A stretch of 26,775 bases of DNA from Asparagopsis taxiformis (GCA_030407315.1 JALQPE010001890.1:1-26775), one strand, 5' to 3'; shown: positions 8,762 through 16,989, counted from the stretch's first letter. The notes: generated by a model from the sequence alone, not told the origin. A program made the numbers and translations.

Positions 8762-10798
8762 ATGGACCCATCCGCGCCCGAGCGATCGAACGCGCCGACC
8801 GAACCGCCACCAGTCGCGTCGCAAACGCACGCAGTCGACGCGCTGGTCGCTTCACATATCCCTGACCCTACCGCTTCTCCGTGGCCGCCGTTACCGACGC
8901 AAGCGCTCGCGAGCATCGACGACGACGCGCAAACGTCCGACGATGGCACCGCAACGAAGCGCGAGGCCGAGTTCCGCGTTTCCGACGTGCACGCTACGCC
9001 GTCCGCAACGCTTCCGAGCTTGGTTCGACAAGTAGTGGACGACCCTACGTTCCAATGCATGCTCCAGGCTGAAGTACGAGCTGCAGTGGACCGCGCTATC
9101 AAAGGCCAATCACGCGGACTAACGGCTCAGATGAGGGCTCAAGTCCACAACCTAATCGTCACTACGATGGACTCCCGCGAGGAGCAAAATATTGAACGCG
9201 CGAACGTCGCTGCGCGCGGAAACCGAACGCGAACCGCAGCGCGCGCGACCCCTACGAACTACGCGCGCGACGCGGACCCCGAAGGATGGCTGGAACTGGC
9301 GCGCCAGGACCTGTCATTCGACGACCACCCGCGTTCGGATAGCGACGATGGACCCGCACATCCCGGGCTGGTAGAGATCCAGCCGTTGAACGAGCTGTTC
9401 ACGCGCGCTCTTTCGTATCGCACGTACCGCTTGCGTAATACGGACCGCGCGTTTAACCGAACGATTGCGAGCGAATTGGCTAACACCGCGAAGATGGTGC
9501 GCCATTCGATGCAAGGAGAGAATTTCACGGGCGCTGACGGAATCGCCGTGCTATCGTTCCTGAAGTATTTCAAGAGCGCATGCGACGACACCGGCGTATC
9601 CGAAGGCGCAGCATTGCCGATTCTCAAGTATTTCCTCGCCGACGAGGCGCGCGACACGTTCCAAACGTACGTGGGACGAACGTTCCGAGGAGCGCGCGCG
9701 GGCGTCGATTCGATTACGTGCTACGCGGAAGCCGTTCAGTGGCTCTTACTAACCTACGCGCGCGAAGGCGACGTTGCACAAGCGTACCGCGACGTGGCGC
9801 AACAAACGCAAGACCCGAAGGAAACCGAAACGCAATTCGCTACGCGATTACGACGACGAGCGCTGCGCTGCGGCGACGCGTTTAGCGAGCGAACGCTTGT
9901 TTCTATTTTCGTCGATGGCCTACGCCCCTACGCGCAACACCTCGTGCGGGACGCGCTGTCTCGTGACCCGCGGCGATACACCTTTCGAGAGCTAGTCTCT
10001 ATGGCGCAGAGCCACGGGGACACGCACCGAGCGATGACGCCGACAACGAGCGCGCGACCACTACTGCGACGAACGCCTGCGCTCTACGTAGACGAGGAGG
10101 AGACACCGATGATGCAAGCTCTGACCGTGGGGCACACCCCACCATCAGGCTTCTCATCGCCAAACGTCTCAACCTCCGCCGCGACACCGCACGCTCCGCG
10201 CGAACGGAAGTTCTCGACTCCGAGCCCCATGCGAAGTCCGACCTCGCTTGGCACTCCTTCGTCGAATTACCGCACGCCACGCTCTCGCGACGCATCGCCC
10301 GCCGACCGCTCACGACGCACTGCGCATACCGACGAGCGGGAACGCGAACGCGCGAGACCGTACACGGCGCACATACCGCGCGCGACGTACCCACCGCCTA
10401 GCGTGAGGCAGACGGCACCGGCCGACACGTCTCGCACGGCAGCGTTCCGATGCCTGTTATGCAGGAAGTTCGGGCACCCGATGGTGAATTGCCCACTGCT
10501 CACGTCCGAGCAACAGGCCGCGATTCGCGAAATGCATAGCCACGCGCGCCTAACGCCCGAAGAACTGAATCTGCAGCGCAACGTTCAGGTCTTCGAAGTC
10601 TCCGCGCACGCCGACGCGAACGAGAGCGAGCGACAGCGCGTCGACGGTAACGAGCGAACGCGCGAAAACGAGGGCGCACGCGAGCGCGAGCGCGAAAGCG
10701 AACGCACGCGCGAAGACGACGCGCACGACGGCGAGCAGCTCACGCCCCACTCGGTTCGCTTCGCAGAAGACCCGGGAAACGCCTACGAGGAGTCGTAG
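8762..10798 (+). CDS. gag: Gag of element B, with CCHC zinc knuckle (678 aa)
   Basis: This is the structural protein that forms the particle and binds element RNA. Residues 1-200 are low-complexity. About 215-420 match the general look of a retrotransposon capsid domain (LNELFTRALSYR to FVDGLRPYAQHLVRDAL). A basic Ser/Pro/Arg-rich stretch follows, then one CCHC knuckle at about 564-577 (C-x2-C-x4-H-x4-C, CLLCRKFGHPMVNC). The tail is highly charged, with Glu-Arg runs, and ends in TAG at 10796-10798. The frame is intact. Protease lies in the -1 frame and is probably reached through the slippery site at 10774. The start ATG is the first in frame after the leader; family membership is clear, exact domain edges are not. 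Confidence 0.85.
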   Translation: MDPSAPERSNAPTEPPPVASQTHAVDALVASHIPDPTASPWPPLPTQALASIDDDAQTSDDGTATKREAEFRVSDVHATPSATLPSLVRQVVDDPTFQCMLQAEVRAAVDRAIKGQSRGLTAQMRAQVHNLIVTTMDSREEQNIERANVAARGNRTRTAARATPTNYARDADPEGWLELARQDLSFDDHPRSDSDDGPAHPGLVEIQPLNELFTRALSYRTYRLRNTDRAFNRTIASELANTAKMVRHSMQGENFTGADGIAVLSFLKYFKSACDDTGVSEGAALPILKYFLADEARDTFQTYVGRTFRGARAGVDSITCYAEAVQWLLLTYAREGDVAQAYRDVAQQTQDPKETETQFATRLRRRALRCGDAFSERTLVSIFVDGLRPYAQHLVRDALSRDPRRYTFRELVSMAQSHGDTHRAMTPTTSARPLLRRTPALYVDEEETPMMQALTVGHTPPSGFSSPNVSTSAATPHAPRERKFSTPSPMRSPTSLGTPSSNYRTPRSRDASPADRSRRTAHTDERERERARPYTAHIPRATYPPPSVRQTAPADTSRTAAFRCLLCRKFGHPMVNCPLLTSEQQAAIREMHSHARLTPEELNLQRNVQVFEVSAHADANESERQRVDGNERTRENEGARERERESERTREDDAHDGEQLTPHSVRFAEDPGNAYEES

Positions 10799-10823
10799 CG
10801 GGTGGGCCGACTCCTCTCCACCC
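10774..10823 (+). promoter_or_regulatory. Programmed -1 frameshift signal between gag and protease
   Basis: GGGAAAC at 10774-10780 lies in gag as G GGA AAC, the X XXY YYZ pattern of -1 slippery sites. Six bases later a perfect 9-bp stem forms: GAGGAGTCG at 10787-10795 with CGACTCCTC at 10808-10816. The 12-nt loop contains the gag stop codon. Slipping back one base enters a frame open through the gag stop into the DTG protease. GGGTGG in the loop (10800-10805) can also pair with CCACCC at 10818-10823, hinting at a pseudoknot, although the single base joining the stems makes a full one sterically doubtful. Confidence 0.7.
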
Positions 10824-10842
10824 AACGGATACGCGACGCGCG

Positions 10843-11448
10843 ATGACGCAACCGCCGCGCGAAAAACCGCCTCCGTTACCACCCGAAACAGTGGTCCTGT
10901 TTCAGACCCCTACCGCGAACTACAAACTCGAGATACGCGTCGGATATAATCTACGCACGGCCACCGCGGTGACCGCTGTGCTTGATACCGGCGCGGGCCC
11001 GAGCCTCATTCGCGAGAACGTATTAGGCGCTGATTGGAAGCGCCACGCTACGCCGCCAACGCTGCGCTGCGCGATTATCGACGCGAATGGACGACGCCTC
11101 GCGCCGAACGCGTCATTGCGGCTTAGCGTTCTTCTAGGTGCCCGCGCGCACCTTCAAACTTTCCTGGTGATGCCGCGCTTATCCGTCCCTTGCATTCTGG
11201 GAGCAGACTTCATCGACCGCGTGGTTCGGATGATCTATACTGGGCCGCAGCGCGCGTTGCGAACCCGCTATGGGACCACGTTCCGATGCTCCCACGCACG
11301 CCGACGAAACCGCGCCGCGCACCGACCCCCAAGACTACCCGACCAACAGATTTCGCACCAATCCGCGTTGCGCGCCGCACGTCGATTCCGCCGCACGCGA
11401 CGCAAGTTATCGAAGTCACCACGCGCGCTGACGGACGCTGCATCGTGA
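10843..11448 (+). CDS. Aspartic protease region of element B
   Basis: This encodes the retropepsin-type protease that processes the polyprotein. The active site is DTGAGPS at residues 48-54, and the ILGADF motif near residue 124 marks the end of the fold. The ATG at 10843 need not be the true start: the frame is open upstream across the gag stop, and entry by -1 frameshifting at 10774 is more likely. After about 11280 the translation becomes an Arg-rich off-frame tail. The matching sequence continues in the -1 frame, so the true protein was interrupted by a one-base loss around 11270-11350. Confidence 0.75.
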   Translation: MTQPPREKPPPLPPETVVLFQTPTANYKLEIRVGYNLRTATAVTAVLDTGAGPSLIRENVLGADWKRHATPPTLRCAIIDANGRRLAPNASLRLSVLLGARAHLQTFLVMPRLSVPCILGADFIDRVVRMIYTGPQRALRTRYGTTFRCSHARRRNRAAHRPPRLPDQQISHQSALRAARRFRRTRRKLSKSPRALTDAAS

Positions 11449-12187
11449 TACCCGCGACCGACCTCTACGGACAGAAGTTGTTGCGTTTAGCCAATGGTGA
11501 AACGCAGGTTAAAAGGAACGTGCCCTTCAGTGTGCATGTGCACAATGCCGGCACCCGCCTACAGATATTGCCCAAAGGCATGAAGGTGGGCGCCGCAGTG
11601 CCCAACCCCGTAGGTTGCCTACAAGTTGCACAAGAGGCACCGACCCCGCAAGACCGACCGCCCGACGATGCGACGCCACGCGACGCGACAAACCCGCCGG
11701 ACCCGCGCGAAGCCGACGGAATTGCGAACGCGACGCCGCATTGGGAAGACCTCTTACGCACGACGCTACGCGATGAGCGAGTAGACGATGACCTACACGT
11801 GCGAATTGTCGAGATGCTGCGAAAGCACGAACGCATGTGGAATGGCACGCTCGGAGCTATCCACGCGACAGAGCACCGCATCGAACTGGTTCCGGGGGCG
11901 ACCCCCGTCAACCAACCGCCGTACCGCGCCGGACACGCGTCGCGCGAAATTATCCGTACGCAAGTGGAGAAGATGCTCCGCGCTGGAGTGATCGAACCTG
12001 CTACATCGGAATGGGCGAGCCCGGTCGTAGTCGTGCCTAAGAAGGACGGGACTTCCCGCTTCTGCATCGACTACCGCCGCTTAAACGCCGCTACCGTGAA
12101 GGACGCGTATCCGATTCCGCGCATGGAAGATTGCGTCGATTCGCTTGGTAACGCGACGGTTTTCACTACGCTAGACTGCAACTCGGG
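11190..12187 (+). pseudogene. Protease-RT linker and start of reverse transcriptase of element B, truncated
   Basis: From about 11350 the frame matches the linker of element C (RVAxxxxxPP, LPKGM) and then RT: WASPVVVVPKKDGTSRFCID, DYRRLNAATVKDAYPIPRM and FTTLDCNSG. The last is motif A with the first catalytic Asp. Homology stops there: after NSG the next residues should be YWQIP but are unrelated, marking the junction with palindrome-rich DNA. YxDD, RNase H and integrase are absent. The frame is -1 relative to protease, whereas in element C protease and RT share a single frame, so the shift here is probably a mutation and not a second programmed event. Confidence 0.85.
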
Positions 12188-12229
12188 GTCACAGCATGAG
12201 CAAAAATGGCTATTTTTCCAGCCCAGATT

Positions 12230-12660
12230 TTAGTTCGTACAGTGGTGAAAAACCAGGCCACGTCGCTGGTTAAATCGATCCCCAACCTCTGGATAAGCGC
12301 CATCTAATATTTTAGTAAATTTGCTGGTGAAATTCCAGTGCTTGTACAGTACGAGTGGCCTGGTTGAAAACCAGTGGTTTGGATGGTTTGGCCAGGGGGT
12401 ACTGGTTTGCACCAGGCCACGGCGGTGGGTCGGACAGTGGTTATGATCCAGCGTACTGTGCTGGTTAATTTCAGGAGGTGATCTGGATTTGGACCAGCCA
12501 ATGAAGTGGAGTATACCAGTTTTGGTGATGGAATATGACCAGAGGGTAGGCTGGTTGTTGGCACAGTGAGTGCTGGTTGGAAACCAGCACATCAGCTGGT
12601 TGAAACCAGCCTACCCACTGGATTTCAACCAGACCCGACACTGGTTTGAAGCAGTCGAAA
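12230..12660. repeat. Cluster of CTGGT/ACCAG inverted motifs with nested hairpins
   Basis: CTGGT and its complement ACCAG occur well over a dozen times in about 430 bp. Perfect pairs include GTGGCCTGGT at 12355-12364 with 12411-12420, CTGGTT at 12360-12365 with 12369-12374, GTGCTGGTT at 12570-12578 with 12582-12590, GCTGGTT at 12595-12601 with 12604-12610, and GGGTAGGCTGGTT at 12544-12556 with 12604-12616 enclosing smaller hairpins. No coding potential is evident on either strand. Confidence 0.7.
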
Positions 12661-13560
12661 GACTGGAATAATTCCATAGTCTGAAGTAGATTCTACCAAT
12701 GTATACACAGGTTTTTTCCATCATATTGTATGGATTTTTGTTGTAGTGTAATGGATGCAAACCAGCAGTATAGATGGATTGTAGTACTGATTTGACTGGT
12801 AAAGTACCATCAAAGAAGGTGGTTGAAGGGCTGGAAGGACGGGAAATTTACCACCGGACGGGATGGAATGGATAGGGTGGGACGCTGGCTTTCGGCGGGT
12901 GGGAGACGCCACTATTCTAATCATAGGATCTAGGATGGGAAGTGTACGACAGATAAGAACTGAACATATGACAGATTGGTCATGTCGACCAGAATTACAT
13001 CTTCTTCCTGGTAGGGAAGGGGACTGCAAGTTTATTCTGAAGAGCGCTGAATTAAAGTATTGATAGTACTACCATTTCTACTCTACAAAACTGCTATCTA
13101 TGTACTGTGAGCTGTAGAAAACTAAAGCCTATTTCCTATTTCGGAGTAGAGACGAGATAAAGTATGGATATGATGAATAGAGGAAAAAGTTAGAAATTGA
13201 AATGAACCCATAGCGGTTGAAGAGAAGGTGAAAATACGTACCGAAAGGGGAGCGGGAGAATGAGAAGAAAGAACCGAATTATGGGAGAGAGAAAGTCTGT
13301 TAGTATTTGTTGCAGCGTCTTGGTGAGAGTAGAGATGGAGAACTTACATGGTTACATGGGAAGGGGGAGGGAATTGAGAAAGCAGAAGGAGATCCCCAAT
13401 AGGGAAAAACCTGGGTGATAACGAGAGAGAGTGACGAGAAGAGTGGAAAAGAGTGACGGTGGGCGCTTAAATGTCGACAGAAGGTGCCCGTGGCGGTCAG
13501 AAACGACGCTTGGCACGACGCTTGGCGAAACTAAAGCGCGCACTTTTTTCTATTTCAAAA
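12661..13560. other. Non-coding, purine-rich plus strand
   Basis: No gene, RNA or element end is recognisable here. From about 13130 the plus strand is strongly purine-rich (long runs of G and A), a strand asymmetry not seen in the elements around it. A 12-bp unit (ACGACGCTTGGC) is repeated twice in tandem at 13503-13526. Confidence 0.5.
13503..13526 (+). repeat. Two tandem copies of a 12-bp unit
   Basis: ACGACGCTTGGC occurs twice back to back without mismatch, just before the first long perfect palindrome. Confidence 0.9.
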
Positions 13561-13561
13561 A

Positions 13562-13610
13562 ATGGCGGACAATTGTGCCGGCACAATTGTCCGCCATGTG
13601 CGGCCGCACA
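13562..13610. repeat. Perfect 36-bp palindrome overlapping a perfect 14-bp palindrome
   Basis: 13562-13597 is self-complementary at all 18 pairs, centred on GTGCCGGCAC between 13579 and 13580. A second perfect palindrome, TGTGCGGCCGCACA, occupies 13597-13610, sharing one base with the first. Confidence 0.95.
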
Positions 13611-13641
13611 GCAAATGAAGACGTCCAAGATGGTCACAAAT

Positions 13642-13666
13642 CTTACAGCGCACCATGCGCTGTGAG
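13642..13666. repeat. Imperfect inverted repeat
   Basis: Arms of 11 bp (13642-13652 and 13656-13666) pair with one mismatch around a 3-base centre. Confidence 0.8.
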
Positions 13667-13734
13667 TACAGTAAAAGAACAAAGATGTTCAGAGAATGAG
13701 AATGAAATCAGAAGGATGAAGTCGAAAGAACGCG

Positions 13735-13758
13735 GTATGGAATATGCATATTCCATAC
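13735..13758. repeat. Perfect 24-bp palindrome
   Basis: All 12 pairs match around the centre ATATGCATAT (between 13746 and 13747). It lies three bases from the next palindrome. Confidence 0.95.
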
Positions 13759-13761
13759 TTG

Positions 13762-13797
13762 TACATCCCTCTTTACACATGTGTAAAGAGGGATGTA
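13762..13797. repeat. Perfect 36-bp palindrome
   Basis: All 18 pairs match around the centre ACACATGTGT. The arms are unrelated in sequence to the 36-bp palindrome at 13562. Confidence 0.95.
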
Positions 13798-13946
13798 GAA
13801 GTAGTGGTTAAAAAGCACAAAAAGATATTAGAGTGTAAGTACGTATAGATGGAACGAGTTATTGTCAGGGAGCAGAGCAGAAAAGACTTTCACGTAAAGA
13901 TTTAATGTTTTGATGTTGTGTGAGGTGGGAAAGTAGAGAAGGGCAC

Positions 13947-13976
13947 ATATATTGTTAGCAATATATAAATTTATAT
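13947..13976. repeat. AT-rich hairpin and overlapping 14-bp palindrome
   Basis: ATATATTG at 13947-13954 pairs with 13959-13966 across a 4-base loop. ATATAAATTTATAT at 13963-13976 is a perfect palindrome. AT-rich sequence makes chance more likely here than for the others. Confidence 0.7.
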
Positions 13977-14116
13977 GAACAATATTGTACCGAGTAGTAA
14001 TAGAAAGCTAGCCTGCCCTCGGAGGGTGTCTATTTCCTCTAGTGGTGATAGAAAAAGGTCCGCCATCGAGGAAAGATGGACCACCATGTGTAATAGAACG
14101 AGTAGAAAAGTTGATG

Positions 14117-14178
14117 GAGCATATATGCTCTCACCCACAACTGTACTCCTGAACTATAGTTCAGGAGTACAGTTGTGG
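14117..14178. repeat. Perfect 14-bp and perfect 44-bp palindromes
   Basis: GAGCATATATGCTC occupies 14117-14130. Four bases on, 14135-14178 is self-complementary at all 22 pairs, centred on CTATAG (between 14156 and 14157). Past one mismatch the pairing resumes for three more pairs. This is the longest perfect palindrome I found in the window. Confidence 0.95.
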
Positions 14179-14392
14179 ATGAGACAGACCTTTCAAACAC
14201 CAGCGGTAAGAGGCCGAAACCAGCTTCCCATGAGCTTCTGTACCTCGCATTCTCCAGATTCATACTTTGAGACAGGATAGACTAGCGCACATGGATGTAG
14301 AGGATATGAAAACGGTATCGGAAGCAGTAGTCTGATCGGTTCTCTGTTCCCGAAGAAATACTTCCAGGACTATCCAGAGTGTAGGATAAGAT

Positions 14393-14448
14393 GACATGGA
14401 AAGAACACGAGTCGATCAACTCCTGTTCTTTCCATGTCTTCGAAGACA
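14393..14448. repeat. 46-bp near-perfect palindrome overlapping a 14-bp perfect one
   Basis: Arms 14393-14407 and 14424-14438 pair perfectly. The 16 bases between them are also self-complementary except for two pairs, so 21 of 23 pairs match. TGTCTTCGAAGACA at 14435-14448 is a perfect palindrome sharing four bases with it. Confidence 0.9.
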
Positions 14449-14524
14449 GAAACCGGCAGCACGCCTGAAGGGCAGAACCCTTTGTGACCTCCTCAGGTTT
14501 AGAGCAATCACGGAAAGCAGAAGT

Positions 14525-14568
14525 ACGGGAGGTGCCGGATGTTTAACCATCCGGTACCTCCAGTACCA
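14525..14568. repeat. 44-bp palindrome with three mismatched pairs
   Basis: 19 of 22 pairs match, and one mismatch is a G-T. The mismatches may be decay of an originally perfect palindrome. ACCAATTGGT (14567-14576) follows directly. Confidence 0.85.
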
Positions 14569-14611
14569 ATTGGTCAGAAGAGGTCCACCGGACGCCTTTG
14601 GCGAGATACCC

Positions 14612-14676
14612 GAGAATATTCTCAGGCAAATCTACTTCTCATCCATATGGATGAGAAGCTACTCACTACTAGTAGT
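14612..14676. repeat. Three perfect palindromes of 12, 24 and 12 bp
   Basis: GAGAATATTCTC at 14612-14623, a 24-bp perfect palindrome at 14635-14658 centred on CCATATGG, and ACTACTAGTAGT at 14665-14676 lie within 65 bp of one another. Confidence 0.9.
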
Positions 14677-14787
14677 TTTGCTTGCACATTCGTAAACAGC
14701 TGTAGAACTGGAGAGCTTCACCGTCACCGACAAGTAGTGGTTGTATAGGGAGAAGAAGCACGGGTGGAAGGATGTGCAAAGATGATT

Positions 14788-14841
14788 GAGAAATGGGTGA
14801 ACGATAGTGCACCATGGTGCACTATCGTTGACCCACTTCAC
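14788..14841. repeat. Perfect 30-bp palindrome within a 54-bp imperfect one
   Basis: 14800-14829 is self-complementary at all 15 pairs around CACCATGGTG. Extending both ways to 14788 and 14841 keeps 24 of 27 pairs. Confidence 0.95.
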
Positions 14842-14964
14842 TAGAAAGCCAAGATACCATATTGGATACTGGTTTACTTGAGACACACGCTTGTCCAGGA
14901 AGACGAAGAGAGGGGCAATACACCGTTCGGAACCTCCTGACGCCGTTTTTTCATACTCGACTTA

Positions 14965-15714
14965 GTCGAGCAAAACTCAATCTGGGTAGCAAACTAGTCC
15001 GGATTGAGTTTTGCTCGACCAGTTCCAGTATGCCAAATATTTGGCCCCTCCGCAGATTTCGCTCTAGTCTACGAATACGCCGGTAATTACAATGTAATTG
15101 AAGTAATTGTAATTACATTTTTTGGAGCATACTAGATTCTCGAGACCGACTCGCTGGCGAGATAATTACTTTCCGTAATTAGTACTTGAAATTGCCACTC
15201 AATTGCAACTACTTTAATTACAATGTAATTACCAGCATATTCAGAAACTAGAGCAAATTTCATGGGAGGGTCAAAAAATTTGTCATACCGGAATTGGTCG
15301 AGCAAAACTCAATCCGGCCTAGTCCGTTTCCCGGATTGAGTTTTACTCGACCAATTCCGGTATGACAAATTTTTTGAACCCCCTGTAGATTTCACTCTAG
15401 TTTACGAATATGCTGGTAATTACAATGTAATTGAAGTAATTGCAATTACATTTGTTGGAGCACACTAGATTCTCGAGACCGACTCGCTGGCGAGATAATT
15501 ACTTTCCGTAATTGGTAGTTGAAATTGACACTGAATTGCAATTACTTCAATTACATTGTAATTACCAGCATATTCGTAAACTAGAGTGAAATCTACAGGG
15601 GGGTTCAGAAAATTTGTCATACCGGAATTGGTCGAGTAAAACTCAATCCGGGAAACGGACTAGGCCGGATTGAGTTTTGCTCGACCAATTCCGGTATGAC
15701 AAATTTTTTGACCC
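14965..15714. repeat. Foldback array: alternating hairpins with ~340-bp direct period and a large inverted repeat
   Basis: Three related hairpins with the arm GTCGAGCAAAACTCAATC occur at 14965-15019, 15271-15377 (47-bp arms) and 15605-15711 (47-bp arms). They are joined by two related linkers of about 220 bp, each itself an inverted repeat rich in TGTAATTAC/GTAATTACA. The right half also forms one large inverted repeat, 15268-15447 against about 15534-15714, nearly identical over ~180 bp around an ~87-bp centre. The central segment with TCTCGAGACCGACTCG is shared directly by both linkers. This looks like a foldback or MITE-like unit inserted into or duplicated with another. It encodes no protein. 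Confidence 0.85.
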
Positions 15715-16555
15715 TTGTAGGACCTTAGCCCTTGTAGATGGATTATACCTCCGAGGAGGATTAGAGGATAGGGATAAGGCTTCGAACTCACGAGTGAGAG
15801 CGCCGATTCCACGAGGTTGACGCCTCGTGCGATCCTAGTAGCCCGAGGGCTGTGTCGGGTGGATCGATCCCTCGGAGCCCGGACACCTGTCTCCCAACCC
15901 GGTAGCGGGTGGTAGAGCGGGGTCCGGGACGGCTGGATCTAACCTGCCGGAGGGATCTATCGGCCGTGGCCGTCCTCAACCCACTCAAGGGTTAACTGGG
16001 CACTTAGCGCGATGGATCCCCGCGGGGATTGTGGTCGCCTCCACGCGTGGTTTTCACACGACGTATTCCGCAACTGTGATACCACTGACGGCAGCGGTCG
16101 GGACCGTTTGAAAAGCCTGCGGGCGTTGGCTTCGGTTGACCGGCTGGGGGTGCCAACCGACAGCACTCCCAGTCGGCAGCCTTGTCCCGGTGGGCGGAAG
16201 GCCCCTCCCGGTCGCCTAGCGGCGTTAAAAGAAGCGGGAAGGTTCTCCACTACCGTGGAGACGAAATGCCCTAGGGCAATCCACGTGCACTCCCGCCGGA
16301 GGAGGCTCGCGGCGGGCAATTGGGGAAATGTGCGAGCGATCCCCAATTGGAGATCGAAACGGAGCAGCGGGTATCCGGTAAGGGAACTGCCGCCGCCGTT
16401 TAGTTGTAAGTTAAACGACCACGGTCGAAAGATTTGGAACCGAGACGATCTACCTTTATTGTAGCTTAGTGGTCAATCCGTTGACCTTAAATGGTCAACG
16501 AGACTGCCGGGACCGGACCAGGACCAATGGTCCCGGTCCGGCGTCCAATGGACCT
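15715..16555. other. GC-rich non-coding stretch with many short hairpins
   Basis: No gene is recognisable; one plus-strand frame (16012-16464) is open but has no motif. Short inverted repeats continue: CACGAG/CTCGTG near 15810, ATCCCCGCGGGGAT near 16016-16029, CCACGCGTGG near 16041, TCTCCAC/GTGGAGA near 16244, CAATTGGGGA with TCCCCAATTG near 16317-16350, and CGTTGACC with GGTCAACG near 16480-16502. It ends at the presumed LTR of element C. Confidence 0.5.
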
Positions 16556-16989
16556 TGTGGGGTGTTTATGCGGCCCAGGGGCCTTACAGAGTAAGCTGCT
16601 ACGTTGCTACGTGTAAACTAATAGAAACGGCTAGCCGTAACATACACGTGTGTAGCTGTAACGGGAGAATCCTCCCGCTCGCACACGTGTGTGACTAATC
16701 GCGCCTATATCGCTACACGTTGCACGCTCGCCGAAGGGTCCCGCGCAAGCAATGTGGCCCGGTGCCAATGCAAGGCGGCACGCGCCCATTCGCCCTTGGG
16801 CGACAATTGCCTTGCCACGTCACTGTGGCTATTGATTCCCCACGCGGCTCTTCGCGGCTGATTCCCTATCGAGCACCCACTCACGCTCTCGAGCGTACCG
16901 CTTAAGCGACCCTTCCTGACGCCCATTCCAGACGCCTGGAATTGTCCCTCCCGTGACCGCTCGCAGCGCGATACGGGACGAGTCCCACA
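16556..16989 (-). repeat. Presumed 3' LTR of element C
   Basis: On the minus strand it starts TGTGGGACTC immediately after a purine tract and ends ACCCCACA, giving TG...CA ends and 434 bp. The end motif matches the one used for element A. The outer edge is inferred, since the 5' LTR is outside the window. A TATA-like CTATATCG on the plus strand near 16705 could serve antisense transcription toward X2. Confidence 0.45.

Larger units (their letters stand above)
7381..12187 (+). mobile_element. Element B: Ty3/Gypsy retrotransposon nested in element A, 3'-truncated
   Basis: Element B begins TGTGACGC at the exact point where element A's RNase H is broken. In order it carries a 5' LTR, primer-binding site, leader, gag, a -1 frameshift signal, protease and the first part of RT. 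RT ends within motif A at 12187, where unrelated palindrome-rich DNA starts. RNase H, integrase, the 3' LTR and the rest of element A to the right are all absent, so the right half was lost or displaced. The coding DNA is strongly enriched in CGCG/GCGC-type words compared with elements A and C, which suggests a different lineage or age. Confidence 0.8.
12188..16555. repeat. Palindrome-rich non-coding block
   Basis: This 4.4-kb block lies between truncated RT of element B and the LTR of element C. No ORF exceeds about 150 codons and none resembles a protein. Its main content is inverted repeats of many unrelated sequences: CTGGT/ACCAG hairpins (12230-12660), perfect palindromes up to 44 bp (13560-14850), a foldback array (14965-15714) and GC-rich short hairpins (15780-16555). 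Base composition falls from GC-rich to more AT-rich at about 12660 and returns near 15780. I do not recognise it as a known element class. The left edge is sharp; the right edge is only set by the presumed LTR of element C. Confidence 0.6.

Noticed and set aside
8454..9035. 193-codon ORF overlapping the start of gag of element B
   Set aside because: Its translation is Arg/Pro/Ser-rich without motifs, and the overlapping gag frame is the one with domain evidence.
11190..11448. A second programmed frameshift between protease and RT of element B
   Set aside because: I found no in-phase X XXY YYZ heptamer in the overlap, and the related element C has protease and RT in one frame. A one-base loss is simpler.
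16012..16464. 150-codon plus-strand ORF upstream of element C
   Set aside because: It has no motif, the opposite strand is also open nearby, and the DNA is filled with short hairpins. High GC content explains the open frame.
12188..16555. Helitron or CRISPR array as an explanation of the palindrome block
   Set aside because: The junction is not in an AT target, no terminal CTRR hairpin is paired with a TC start, and the palindromes differ in sequence and are unevenly spaced, so there are no constant repeats with spacers.
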